Source: JAJACP01 sp964350245 (GTDB taxonomy: Bacteria > Chlamydiota > Chlamydiia > Chlamydiales > JAAKFR01). From it: a stretch of 64,000 nucleotides of DNA. This document shows positions 34,002 to 43,529 of this stretch, in pieces (the stretch's first letter is position 1; the number at the start of each line of letters is the position of its first letter). The notes below the pieces were generated by a model. It ran no database searches. It was not told the DNA's origin and saw only the letters and a list, made by a program, of their open reading frames with translations. The translations under genes and the position numbers were made by a program. Location of the stretch: the NCBI GenBank assembly GCA_964350245.1, contig CAYGJC010000007.1:1-64000 (forward strand). The letters run 5' to 3'.

Positions 34002-35528
34002 ATGATGAAACGGCTGCTAATCGCTCTCTTAATGAATTTTTCTTGTCTTGGGGCTTTTCCTGGTTTTTATGTGGGAGGGGCGGTAGGTGGGCATCTAACT
34101 GAAGGGGCTCAGGCTGGGGGAGTTGTCGGAACGTTTTCTGATAATGTGTATCCCTCCGATTTACAAAATGATGTGTTTAGTCGCGATAGTGTAGGCTTAC
34201 TTTACGCGGGGTATGGTGTCGGGTGGCGTTCTGTATACCTAGGTGCCGAAGGGTTTATCCAATTGGGGCATGCTCAGCTGAAAAACGCCCGGTTTGGAAA
34301 TAATTTGACGATTGTAGGTAATGCCGCAACATTCATTTCTTCCTCCGAAGTAGAGTCATCTATTAACTGTTTTCAGAGCGGAGTCGACTTTTTACCGGGA
34401 TGGTCTCTCGGCCCAGCTACGCTGCTCTACGGGAGAATGGGTATTGGGGTCGCTAGAGCAAAGTTAGAAGTGCGTAGCCTAAATGTTGGTCAATCCCTAT
34501 TTGGTTCAGGAGAATTATTTCTAAACTTATCTAGTAGAAAGACATTGGCTACCCTGCGTGCCGGTGCGGGAATTGAACATAGACTGACTTCTCACTTCTC
34601 GTTGCGAAGTGATTATATCTTTACAGATTATGGAAAACTCTCCGTGAGCGGTGTACGGACGGGGACAAGTTCGGGCTTTGCTTTTCCAATGACTTTAAAT
34701 AGCGATACCAGGCTGCATTTGTATGATCATGCAGTGCTGTTGGGAATCTCCTACCATTTCTGTTGTCAAGAGGCTATCTGTACTGATGCATGTTCTGCGC
34801 TCTCGGCTTTCAATGGATTTTATCTTGGAGGGGCTGTAGGAGGAAGTGCATTAACCGCTAGCCAACGTGGCTTTGCTTCAGGAGAGAATCCTTCACGCAA
34901 TCAAACCATTCAGACTCTAAATGCGCCCTCACAGCTCTATAACAACCAATTCCAAGGGTTGTTTTTCCTGGGATATGGAAGATTGTGGAAGAGTGTTTTT
35001 TTGGGAGGGGATGTCTTTGTCTCTGCGGCCTCACATAGTGCAATAGATTATAAAGTGCAGGAACTATTTTACCTTCCTAGTAATGACACGCTGTATGCTA
35101 CCTCTTGCGATACTTCGGTAGAATCTTCAACGTGTCAGTATGGATTCGATCTAAGGCCAGGTGTTTTGCTTTCACCACTTACCCTTCTCTATGCAAGGGC
35201 TGGCATCTCTGCAGCAGAAATTAGAGCGAACTCCAAAGCGCAGTTTAACGCGAATAATGGATCGGGAATAACCTGGTTTTTGCCGGAAGAAGTTTCAGCT
35301 CGCACATGGACAGCTGCTTTTCGGCTCGGGTTGGGTGTTGAGCAACGATTAACAGCTAGGCTTCATTTGCGCGGGGACTATGTATTCACAAACTATGGCA
35401 TAGCCTCGTTCAATAGCAGAGCTACCGGCCAGGACAGCGAAGGCGATGCGACTTTCCTCAGCAATACTCTCTCTACCCACCTGCAAAATCACGCCATTTT
35501 TGTAGGTCTTACCTACTACTTCCGCTGA
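34002..35528 (+). CDS. Outer-membrane protein with two tandem OmpA-type beta-barrel domains
   Basis: Protein of 508 residues consisting of two similar barrel domains after a signal peptide (MMKRLLIALLMNFSCLGA). Domain 1 (about 20-250) and domain 2 (about 267-508) each begin FxGFY(V/L)GGAVGG, include LGYGxxWxSVxLG, SSTCQYGFDLRPG-like SINCFQSGVDFLPGWSLGPATLLYGRMGIGVA, and RLTxxxxLRxDYxFTxYG, and end with an aromatic strand (SYHFC; TYYFR). Internal duplication is plain. The spacer EAICTDACSALS supplies two Cys. The frame opens at GTG 33996; two ATGs at 34002 and 34005 are more likely starts. Confidence 0.8.
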   Translation: MMKRLLIALLMNFSCLGAFPGFYVGGAVGGHLTEGAQAGGVVGTFSDNVYPSDLQNDVFSRDSVGLLYAGYGVGWRSVYLGAEGFIQLGHAQLKNARFGNNLTIVGNAATFISSSEVESSINCFQSGVDFLPGWSLGPATLLYGRMGIGVARAKLEVRSLNVGQSLFGSGELFLNLSSRKTLATLRAGAGIEHRLTSHFSLRSDYIFTDYGKLSVSGVRTGTSSGFAFPMTLNSDTRLHLYDHAVLLGISYHFCCQEAICTDACSALSAFNGFYLGGAVGGSALTASQRGFASGENPSRNQTIQTLNAPSQLYNNQFQGLFFLGYGRLWKSVFLGGDVFVSAASHSAIDYKVQELFYLPSNDTLYATSCDTSVESSTCQYGFDLRPGVLLSPLTLLYARAGISAAEIRANSKAQFNANNGSGITWFLPEEVSARTWTAAFRLGLGVEQRLTARLHLRGDYVFTNYGIASFNSRATGQDSEGDATFLSNTLSTHLQNHAIFVGLTYYFR

Positions 35529-36268
35529 TTTAGACTGGAGGCGCTTTCGAGGAAGGCGGAAAGGTCATTCACAACGATGTCTGCCCCGTGCTGTCTAAGT
35601 CCTTCGGCATAGTTTTCGCGGTTAATGCCCACGACAAGACCAAAGCCACCTGCTTTGCCCGCTTGCACTCCGGCCTCGGCATCTTCAACGACCACACAAT
35701 CTGAAGGGTTAAATCCAAGCTTTTGCGCAGCATTTAAATACGTATCCGGAGCCGGTTTTCCTCTAAGATTGAGTTTTTCCGTTTCATTGCCATCGCAAAT
35801 GGTATCAAATAGCGCGGTGAGCTTTTCTTTATCGAGGATGTCGCGGCAATGTTTGCTAGAAGAAACAACACCTATGTGGATCTTTTTTTGACGTAAAATG
35901 CGGATGAGTTCCACGGTCGACAGAAAGACTTCAACTCCTTGCGTGGAAACCAACTGCGAGAAGTAGCGATCCTTCAGGTTTCCTAAAGCAACAACAGAGC
36001 TCAAGCCGGGAGGATCGTCAGGGCTGCCATAGGGAAGAACGATGTTTCTAGATTTTAAAAAACCCTCCACTCCATCATAGCGCGCCTTCCCATCAACATA
36101 GTCGCGGTAATCATGCTCACGATCAAACGGGGGATTCTTACCGGGCAGGCTTGTGAGAAAATCATCAAACGCTTTTTGCCACGCAGTAGCATGTAAGCTG
36201 GCTGTCTTCGTAATCACCCCATCTAAGTCAAAAAGAACTGCCTTATAATGGTAGATTTTGTCGTTCAT
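35516..36268 (-). CDS. pgmB: Beta-phosphoglucomutase family HAD phosphatase/mutase
   Basis: Protein of 250 residues of the HAD superfamily: motif I FDLDGVITKTA, motif II VVSSSK, Lys motif in RGKPAPDTYLNAAQ and motif IV VVEDAEAGVQAG. The longer cap loop (PPFDREHDYRDYVDGKARYDGVEGFL) is typical of beta-phosphoglucomutases encoded beside or fused to GH65 enzymes. It should convert beta-glucose-1-phosphate to glucose-6-phosphate. The start ATG at 36268 lies within the GH65 3' end (26-base overlap) behind AGGAG. Last gene of the operon; its 3' end overlaps the convergent double-barrel gene by 13 bases. Confidence 0.9.
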   Translation of the reverse strand: MNDKIYHYKAVLFDLDGVITKTASLHATAWQKAFDDFLTSLPGKNPPFDREHDYRDYVDGKARYDGVEGFLKSRNIVLPYGSPDDPPGLSSVVALGNLKDRYFSQLVSTQGVEVFLSTVELIRILRQKKIHIGVVSSSKHCRDILDKEKLTALFDTICDGNETEKLNLRGKPAPDTYLNAAQKLGFNPSDCVVVEDAEAGVQAGKAGGFGLVVGINRENYAEGLRQHGADIVVNDLSAFLESASSLNQRK

Positions 36269-38447
36269 GAGGCTCTCCTATTTTTTTCAAACAAATCTCA
36301 TCATTGCCATGGGCAATGGTTAAGGGGTCTCCCTTAATGAGGGTGTAGGTGGTGTAAGCTTGTGTCAAACAGATGTGGATTTGACTAGCGCGTATCTTAA
36401 GTTTAAATTCCATCCGATTCCATGCTTCAGGCAGCCGGGGACGGAAGGAGATAGTGCCGTCGTCATCACGCATTCCGGCAAATCCATACACAAGATAGAG
36501 CCAAGAACCACCCATCGAGGCGATATGGACACCATCCCGAACGTTGTGATTGATATTTTCCAGATCCATCTCGACAGTTTCGGTGAAGTAGCGCAAGCTT
36601 TTCCGATGATCCCCAATTTCGGCTGCTAAAATCCCTTGGATGCAGTCTGAAAGGGAAGAGTCGCCGGTTGTTAGGGGATCATAGAAGGCGTAGTTGTCTT
36701 TGATCTGCTTGTCAGTGAAATGTTTACGCAATAAAAACATAGCCAAAAGCAAATCGGATTGTTTGAGTACTTGCTTACGGTAGATCTCAAGTGGATGGTA
36801 GTGTAAAAGGAGTGGATAGTGCTCGGGAGGCGTGTTCGCAAAATCCCATGGTTCTCTTTCAAAGAAATTGTCATCTTGGGGAAAGATACCGGTATGTTCA
36901 TCGTAAGGGATCAACATGTGTTCAGCTGCGTGCTTCCATGCATCTTCGGGCTTTTTTACCATCCGGTGAGCAAAGAGAAGATTTTCACGTGCCATGAGGT
37001 TGGTATACACATTGTTGTTCACTAAGGCCGTATACTCGTCGGGGCCTGTGACCTCATGGATCTGAAAATTCTTTCCGTTGAAAAAACCCAGGTCACACCA
37101 AAATTGTGCCGTATCGATGAGCATCTCTTCTCCAAACTCTTCGATGATGCCGGCATCACCGGTGACATCAAAGTACTTCTTGAGTGCATAGATGATATCG
37201 GCATTGATGTGGTATTGCGCCGTTCCTGCAGGATAGTAGGCAGAGGCCTCCTCACCATTGATTGTCCTCCATGCAAAAAGAGCGCCTTTGTGATTTAAGG
37301 TTTTGGCTCGTTCACGGGCATGGGGGAGGAGAGTATGACGAAATTTGAGTAGGTTGCGCGCAATGACGGGCTGTGTATAGACGAAAAAAGGAAGCACATA
37401 AATCATGCTATCCCAAAAATAATGCCCTTCATATCCCTGTCCTGTCAGCCCCTTCGCTGCAATTCCGCGCTCGCCGCTCTTGCCTACAGATTGCAAGATT
37501 TGGAAGAGACTGAACCTAATCCCTTGTTGCGCGGCCTCATTGCCGTCGATGATCACATCGGCATCCTTCCAAAAGAGATCGAGATACGCTTTTTGTTCTT
37601 GGAGAAGAGCGGAAAACCCCTCCTGGACAGCCTGCTCAAGAGGGAGTTGAATCTGCTCTTTTGTGGCTCCATAGGCCATGTACTTGTACAGACGGAAAGG
37701 GGCGTCTGGTTTGAGATTGATAGTATAGACAACTTTTCCAACGCTTTCGTTAGAGCTGCTTGTCACTGTGTAACTAGATTTTGTGGATACTCTATGTTCA
37801 GCGCTAACAGCGAGGGTGAGTTTGCTATTTTGGGTGGTATGAGAAGAGAATAGCCGCTCTTGATCAGCACAGTTCTCAACGGGTAAAAGCACTTTCCCAT
37901 AGAGGGCCGCAGCGGCTCTGGGGTCCCACTCGTTTAACTGGTTGCTCTCATTGCTGAGCATTTCTGAGGAAACTGTGACCTGAACCTCTTCATCGGTGCG
38001 AATTTCATAGGAAATCACACCGATTTCCCTTCTATGGAGTGAGATGAGTCGCTCGCTTCTGACATGAAGCGTCTTGCCTGAAAGCGTTTTAAAGGTCACC
38101 TCTCTGAACAAGGTGCCTTTCTGCATATCCAGAATGCGACTGTAATCGATTACTTCTGCCCTGCTGAGGTCAAAGGGTTCTCCCTCAACATTGAGCCTGA
38201 TAATTTTACAATCTGTCAGATTGATGATCGTCTGGCTATTTTTGGCATAGCCGTAGGCTTCCTCTCCATAGGTAAGGGGACGAAACTCGTAGAAACCGTT
38301 TATGTAGGTGCCGTTCTGATAGACAGGGGTCCCTTCTTCAAAATTTCCTCGGAATCCTAAATAACCGTTTCCAACTGAAAAGATGGACTCACTTTGTGGC
38401 AAGAGTGCAGCACGAAAGCTCTTTTTCACAGATGCGCCAAGGATCAA
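36243..38447 (-). CDS. GH65 disaccharide phosphorylase (trehalose/maltose/kojibiose type), N-terminus out of frame
   Basis: Protein of 734 residues of glycoside hydrolase family 65. It carries SESIFSVGNGYLGFRGNFEE, the (alpha/alpha)6 barrel segment EGHYFWDSMIYVLPFF, and VTGPDEYTALVNNNVYTN with the catalytic acid Glu471. Such enzymes split an alpha-glucosidic disaccharide with phosphate, giving beta-glucose-1-phosphate and glucose; the exact sugar cannot be read. The frame opens with TTG at 38447, but the family's usual start, here YPIDPWRICE, is encoded just upstream in another frame (38454 to about 38425). Removing one A from the A5 run joins them, so the 5' end is either mutated or wrongly sequenced. 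Confidence 0.88.
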   Translation of the reverse strand: MILGASVKKSFRAALLPQSESIFSVGNGYLGFRGNFEEGTPVYQNGTYINGFYEFRPLTYGEEAYGYAKNSQTIINLTDCKIIRLNVEGEPFDLSRAEVIDYSRILDMQKGTLFREVTFKTLSGKTLHVRSERLISLHRREIGVISYEIRTDEEVQVTVSSEMLSNESNQLNEWDPRAAAALYGKVLLPVENCADQERLFSSHTTQNSKLTLAVSAEHRVSTKSSYTVTSSSNESVGKVVYTINLKPDAPFRLYKYMAYGATKEQIQLPLEQAVQEGFSALLQEQKAYLDLFWKDADVIIDGNEAAQQGIRFSLFQILQSVGKSGERGIAAKGLTGQGYEGHYFWDSMIYVLPFFVYTQPVIARNLLKFRHTLLPHARERAKTLNHKGALFAWRTINGEEASAYYPAGTAQYHINADIIYALKKYFDVTGDAGIIEEFGEEMLIDTAQFWCDLGFFNGKNFQIHEVTGPDEYTALVNNNVYTNLMARENLLFAHRMVKKPEDAWKHAAEHMLIPYDEHTGIFPQDDNFFEREPWDFANTPPEHYPLLLHYHPLEIYRKQVLKQSDLLLAMFLLRKHFTDKQIKDNYAFYDPLTTGDSSLSDCIQGILAAEIGDHRKSLRYFTETVEMDLENINHNVRDGVHIASMGGSWLYLVYGFAGMRDDDGTISFRPRLPEAWNRMEFKLKIRASQIHICLTQAYTTYTLIKGDPLTIAHGNDEICLKKIGEPHERQNLPL

Positions 38448-38464
38448 TCGGATAAATGACAGAA

Positions 38465-40879
38465 TCAGTCAGTTTGTCCGACTTGCCAGGCGCCGACTTT
38501 CTGTTTTTCTGCTGTGTCAATTTCTGTCCATTTCCAATTTTTGACTTCAGGTAGATCATCAAGAGTATCTTGAATACAATTGCGGTGATCAATCAGTTTC
38601 TTTTCAAACATCTCGACCAGATGCTCGATCTCACTTCGGAATCGTCTTTGCCTTTTGAGCGCTTCGATTGTTAGATGGAAGCGGCTCATCTGGTTGAGAA
38701 CGACCATATCAAACGGCGTTGTGGTCGTTCCCTCTTCGATATACCCGCGCACGTGAAAACGTTCCTCTTCTGGACGGTTATGGATCACTTCATGAATCAC
38801 GCGGGGATAGCCATGAAAGGCAAAAACCACGGGAACATGGTTCGTGAAGAGCGCTTCGAATTCAAGCTCGTCCATGCCGTGCGGGTGTTCTTTACGTGTA
38901 TACAACTTCATCAAATCGACCACATTGACTACACGGACCCTCAGCTCAGGAAGATGTTTGCGTAGTAGCCATGCGGTTGCCATAATCTCAATGGTGGGCA
39001 CGTCACCGGCTGCAGCGAGGACAATATCGGGTTCCTTGCCGTTGTCGCTAGAAGCGAACTCCCAAACTGAAGCGCCATGCGAGCAGTGTTCTCTTGCTTG
39101 CTTCATACTCAACCATTGCAACTGAGGCTGCTTTCCAGCAGTAATTAGGTTGACATAGTTACGGCTTCTCAGGCAATGAGCCGCAACCGAAAGAAGACAG
39201 TTAGCATCCGGTGGAAAGTAGATGCGGGTGACAGAACTTTTCTTGGTGAGAACGGTATCGATAAACCCGGGACCCTGATGGCTGTAACCGTTATGGTCAT
39301 TGCGCCAGGCATGACTAGTAAGCAGGTAGTTTAGAGAGGCAATTGGCTCCCGCCATTCGATTTCATTGCAGACTTTTAGCCACTTAGCGTGTTGATTCAC
39401 CATGGAATCCACAATAGAGACAAAGGCCTCGTATGAGGCAAATATGCCATGTCTGCCGGTAAGAAGATACCCTTCTAGCCACCCCTCGCAGCAGTGTTCG
39501 CTAAGAACTTCCATGACCCTACCATCAGCAGAAACGTGGTCGTCGATATCGATGATTTTCGCTGTACTACAGCGGTTTGTGGTGTCAAAAACGGCACCAA
39601 GACGATTCGAGTTGGTCTCATCAGGACAAAAGAGGCGGAAGTTTTTTTCATCCTGGTTACGGACGAAGACCTCTTTAAGAAACACACCTAGATGACGAGT
39701 TGCCTCTCCAGTAACAGCCCCTGGAGCTGGGACCTCGATTCCAAAATCTGCATAATCGGGAAGCTCTAAATCAACGAGCAGCCGCCCTCCGTTGGCGAAA
39801 GGGGTTGCTCCCATCCGCTTCTCTCCTTTCGGAACCATGGCCCGTAGTTCCTCGATCAAACGACCGTTTTTACCAAAGTGTTTTTCCGGATGGTAGCTCT
39901 TCATCCACTCTTCGAGCATTTTGAGGTGCTGAGGGTTGTCCTTAACATTGGCAAGAGGCACCTGGTGTGCGCGGAAAGTCCCTTCGACAGGCAGCCCGTC
40001 GACACTCTTAGGTCCCGTCCACCCTTTGGGCGTCCGCAGAATGATCATGGGCCAACGAGGACGCGTTTTAAAGCCTTGTTCACGCGCCTTTGTCTGAATC
40101 GAGCGTATCTCCTTGTAACACTTGTCAAGAGTCCCCGCGAAGTCTTGGTGGACAGTTTTAGGATCATCGCCCTCAACAAGATATGGTTCATACCCATGCC
40201 CTTTAAAGAGGGCCATCAGCTCATCTTCTTCGATTCTAGCAAGCACGGTCGGCCCCGAAATTTTATAGCCGTTTAGATGTAGAATCGGCAAAACAGCCCC
40301 ATCTCTTGCTGGGTTGAGGAATTTATTCCCTTTCCATCCTCCTTCAAGAGGTCCGGTTTCCGCTTCCCCATCTCCCACGACACAGGCGACAATCAGGTCG
40401 GGATTGTCAAAAGCGGCTCCATAAGCGTGCACAAGGGAGTAACCAAGCTCGCCCCCTTCGTGGATCGATCCCGGGGTTTGTGGACTCACATGACTCGGTA
40501 CACCACCAGGAGTAGAAAACTGGCGGAATAACTGGCGGATTCCTTTTTCATCTTCCGGAACGTGCGGATAGATTTCCGAGTAAGTGCCCTCCATATAGAC
40601 GTTGGAAATCAAAGCAGGCCCGCCATGCCCCGGTCCACAGACATAAAGAACATTCGCATTGTACGCTTTGATCAGGTGGTTTAAATGCACGTAGATCAGG
40701 TTGAGACCAGGAGAAGTTCCAAAATGACCCAGTAGGCGTGGTTTGATATGTTCCGCTTTGAGCGGCTCACGCAGAAGGGGATTCTCTTTGAGGTAGATCT
40801 GTCCAACTGAAAGAAAGTTCGCCGCCTCCCAGTACCTTTGGATTTTATCTAGTTGTTCATTTGTTAAGATATCTGCCAT
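38465..40879 (-). CDS. xfp: Xylulose-5-phosphate/fructose-6-phosphate phosphoketolase
   Basis: Thiamine-diphosphate enzyme of 804 residues that cleaves xylulose-5-phosphate or fructose-6-phosphate with phosphate to acetyl-phosphate. It carries LLGHFGTSPGLNLIYVHLN, GPGHGGPALISNVYMEGTYSEIYP, the ThDP/Mg site VGDGEAETGPLEGGWKGNKFLNP, and the C-terminal SHQGPGFIDTVLTKK block. The ATG at 40879 follows AAGGGG. The usual end of the family (about NWKW) is followed here by ~20 extra residues. Phosphoketolase is unusual in a chlamydial setting. Gene order suggests a shunt from sugar phosphates to acetyl-phosphate and ATP. Confidence 0.95.
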   Translation of the reverse strand: MADILTNEQLDKIQRYWEAANFLSVGQIYLKENPLLREPLKAEHIKPRLLGHFGTSPGLNLIYVHLNHLIKAYNANVLYVCGPGHGGPALISNVYMEGTYSEIYPHVPEDEKGIRQLFRQFSTPGGVPSHVSPQTPGSIHEGGELGYSLVHAYGAAFDNPDLIVACVVGDGEAETGPLEGGWKGNKFLNPARDGAVLPILHLNGYKISGPTVLARIEEDELMALFKGHGYEPYLVEGDDPKTVHQDFAGTLDKCYKEIRSIQTKAREQGFKTRPRWPMIILRTPKGWTGPKSVDGLPVEGTFRAHQVPLANVKDNPQHLKMLEEWMKSYHPEKHFGKNGRLIEELRAMVPKGEKRMGATPFANGGRLLVDLELPDYADFGIEVPAPGAVTGEATRHLGVFLKEVFVRNQDEKNFRLFCPDETNSNRLGAVFDTTNRCSTAKIIDIDDHVSADGRVMEVLSEHCCEGWLEGYLLTGRHGIFASYEAFVSIVDSMVNQHAKWLKVCNEIEWREPIASLNYLLTSHAWRNDHNGYSHQGPGFIDTVLTKKSSVTRIYFPPDANCLLSVAAHCLRSRNYVNLITAGKQPQLQWLSMKQAREHCSHGASVWEFASSDNGKEPDIVLAAAGDVPTIEIMATAWLLRKHLPELRVRVVNVVDLMKLYTRKEHPHGMDELEFEALFTNHVPVVFAFHGYPRVIHEVIHNRPEEERFHVRGYIEEGTTTTPFDMVVLNQMSRFHLTIEALKRQRRFRSEIEHLVEMFEKKLIDHRNCIQDTLDDLPEVKNWKWTEIDTAEKQKVGAWQVGQTD

Positions 40880-40906
40880 TTTCCCCTTCCCTTTGGTCAA
40901 AAATTA

Positions 40907-43456
40907 CTAACTATTAAGATCACCATGTTCCGTGAATCTCTTATGCATCAGATTCAGGTATTTTTTGTGATGGCTCGCCTTATAATCGATAAGAGAGTAG
41001 GTGAGCAATTTCACGCCATCCTGAATGAACATCCAAATGATATTATACGCCCATACAAGCCCGATCACACTCCACTGGATCGCAGGAACAAACCAGCCGT
41101 ATGCACAGATGAGCGCCGCAAAGATTTGCGTGCCCACAACAGCTGTAAACAGCTGCCAGGAAGGATGTGGTCGCTTAAAAAAGCACCCTCTTGCTCTTGT
41201 TAAAAACAACATCAGGTGACCCCCGGCTACAAGCTGAAGGAAGATGATGGTCTGAAGATGGGAAACATCGAGAGTCATCCACTGCTGCCATGCTGTGGTT
41301 TTCAGCCATACCATGCAAATCAGGAACAGTCCAAAAGTCTGTATAACTGCGGTGACGCCAAAGACGGAGGCAATCGAGAGTAGGCGTCCCATTTGCCAGC
41401 GGATCGGTTCTTTTGGAATGTGAGTATTGTCATAGGCAATGGTCATGATGGGAATATCATCCAACAGAGCAAGGAGGATGATCATGATCGGTGTCAGTGG
41501 CCGGTAGGACACTCCATTCACCATAGGAAAGAGCAACATAGTCAATACAACAAAGAACATAATGTCAAAGGTCATCGCAATACGGTAAATGGTGTAGCTG
41601 ACCATTCTCTCAAAGATGCGGCGCGCCTCTTTGATGGCTTGGATGATGACAGACAGTCCTGATCCGGTTAAGATCAGGTCAGCCGCTGCTCTTGCAGCAT
41701 CCGTTGCCCCTGAAACAGCGATACCCGTGTCTGCTTGTTTCAATGCCGGCGCGTCATTCACGCCATCTCCGGTCATCATCACCATATGGCCGAGCTTTTG
41801 TAAGGCGCGTAAAATGCCGTATTTATGTTCGGGATACACTTCTGCGAAACCATCAGCCTTTTCGATCGCTTTGGCCACTTGTGGATCCAGGTGTTTGACA
41901 TCACTCCCATTTTTGAAAAATTCACTCGCTCTTCGGATAAGGGTACCCAGACCCAGCTTAGCCGAGATCTGGCGTGCGATGGCGACGTTATCTCCAGTGA
42001 CCATTTTAACAGAAAGGCAATGCTCTTTTGCCTCCTTAATGGTTTGCTTAGAATCATCACGCGGGGGATCAAAGAGAGGCACGAGTCCTAAAAATTCCCA
42101 TGTATCAGCGGTTTTCACGGCAACGCCAAGAGTGCGGTATCCTTTAGAGGCCAGGTCATTAACCGTTTTTTCCGCGCGCGCATGGTCTTCTGTAGAAAGC
42201 GTGCACAGATCCATGATCACTTGTGGCGCTCCCTTCGTATAGCTTGTTGTTTTTCCGGACGCATCCCGAACAATGCTTTCAGTGCGTTTGTTCACAGGAT
42301 CAAAAGGAATGAATTTCGTTTGTGTATATTGCGAGAGGACAGAAGGATCCGACAATCCACTGATGACAGCCAGGTCGATTGGATCCTCATCCTCTTTGCT
42401 CGAAGAAAGAGCGGCAGCAAGGATGCAACTTTGCTCATCTTGCGCTTTAAAAAGGATGGGATGATCGAGCGTCAGTTGGTTTTTTGTGAGCGTTCCGGTT
42501 TTGTCTGAACAGAGAATATCGACCCCTGCAAGCTCCTCGATTGCCTGCAGCCTGGAGACAATCGCTTTCTTTTTTGATAGCGCCAGCGCACCCAAAGCCA
42601 TTGTGACAGAGAGAACGGCTGGCATGGCCACAGGAATCGAGGCGATGACTAAAATCAGGACAAACTGCGTCAGATCAAGCCACGGTTCACCGCGGTATAG
42701 TTCGACAATGATCAGCAGAATACTTAATGCTAACGCAGTGAAGATGAGAAAGTTTCCAATTTTCATCACAGCCTTTTGGAAGTGGGAGATTCCTCCGGCT
42801 TCCGAGACTAACTTTGCTGTGCGACCGAAGAATGTATTCGAACCGGTGGATGTGACAAGAGCGATCATCTCTCCTTTCCGTACGATAGAGCCCGAATAGC
42901 CGACCTCTCCCACTGCTTTTGAGACCGGCAGAGACTCACCTGTGAGAGCAGACTGGTCAACGCTGGCATACTCTCCTTCCAAGAACTTGACATCAGCGGG
43001 AATGATATCTCCCAGGCGGATGCGGATGATATCACCGGGGACAAGGCCTGCAGCGTCGATGGTGTCCCACTTACCGTCACGCAGAGAACGGGCTTTAAGA
43101 GCCAGCCCCTTTTTCAATGCAGCGAGGGCGTTTGCGGCTTTGTGTTCCTCCCAAAACCCGATCAGAGCATTAAAAACAAGCATCACCAAAATGATGATAA
43201 AATCATCCCAGCGCTTGGCGATGCCCGAGAGAATAGCGGCGGCTTCGATCATCCATGGGATTGGCCCCCAAAAATAGCTGAAAAACTTAAGGATAGGACT
43301 TTCTTTTTTCTCTACCAGAGTATTGGGTCCATATACCTTGCATCTTTGTTCTGCCTCAGCAGTTGTTAGTCCCTCTTTTTCTGTTTTTAAAAGCTCTAAT
43401 AGCTTTTCAGGAGGGCTATTTTTTGCCTCATCATCTGTGATTATAACTTTGTCCAT
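40907..43456 (-). CDS. Plasma-membrane proton-efflux P-type ATPase (P3A)
   Basis: Protein of 849 residues of the P3A group. The actuator motif LTGESLP, the phosphorylation site Asp318 in CSDKTGTLTKN, KGAPQV in the nucleotide domain and TGDGVNDAPALKQADTGIAV are all present, with about ten TM helices. The N-terminal GLTTAEAEQRCKVYGPNTL and GPIPWMIEAAAILS match plant/yeast-type H+-ATPases. It would pump protons out using ATP, perhaps countering acid from phosphoketolase metabolism or an acidic vacuole. It is the first gene of the operon; phosphoketolase begins 27 bases further on. Confidence 0.93.
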   Translation of the reverse strand: MDKVIITDDEAKNSPPEKLLELLKTEKEGLTTAEAEQRCKVYGPNTLVEKKESPILKFFSYFWGPIPWMIEAAAILSGIAKRWDDFIIILVMLVFNALIGFWEEHKAANALAALKKGLALKARSLRDGKWDTIDAAGLVPGDIIRIRLGDIIPADVKFLEGEYASVDQSALTGESLPVSKAVGEVGYSGSIVRKGEMIALVTSTGSNTFFGRTAKLVSEAGGISHFQKAVMKIGNFLIFTALALSILLIIVELYRGEPWLDLTQFVLILVIASIPVAMPAVLSVTMALGALALSKKKAIVSRLQAIEELAGVDILCSDKTGTLTKNQLTLDHPILFKAQDEQSCILAAALSSSKEDEDPIDLAVISGLSDPSVLSQYTQTKFIPFDPVNKRTESIVRDASGKTTSYTKGAPQVIMDLCTLSTEDHARAEKTVNDLASKGYRTLGVAVKTADTWEFLGLVPLFDPPRDDSKQTIKEAKEHCLSVKMVTGDNVAIARQISAKLGLGTLIRRASEFFKNGSDVKHLDPQVAKAIEKADGFAEVYPEHKYGILRALQKLGHMVMMTGDGVNDAPALKQADTGIAVSGATDAARAAADLILTGSGLSVIIQAIKEARRIFERMVSYTIYRIAMTFDIMFFVVLTMLLFPMVNGVSYRPLTPIMIILLALLDDIPIMTIAYDNTHIPKEPIRWQMGRLLSIASVFGVTAVIQTFGLFLICMVWLKTTAWQQWMTLDVSHLQTIIFLQLVAGGHLMLFLTRARGCFFKRPHPSWQLFTAVVGTQIFAALICAYGWFVPAIQWSVIGLVWAYNIIWMFIQDGVKLLTYSLIDYKASHHKKYLNLMHKRFTEHGDLNS

Positions 43457-43529
43457 AAATCAGGAGTAAAACAATTTGTAGTATTATTTCAATTGTAAAC
43501 ACCAACCAGATGCATTATGTTCACGAATC

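Noticed and set aside
38389..38592. Separate small gene at the phosphoketolase/GH65 junction
   Set aside because: Only its YPIDPWRICE part is meaningful, and that is the displaced GH65 N-terminus; the rest is a shadow of phosphoketolase.
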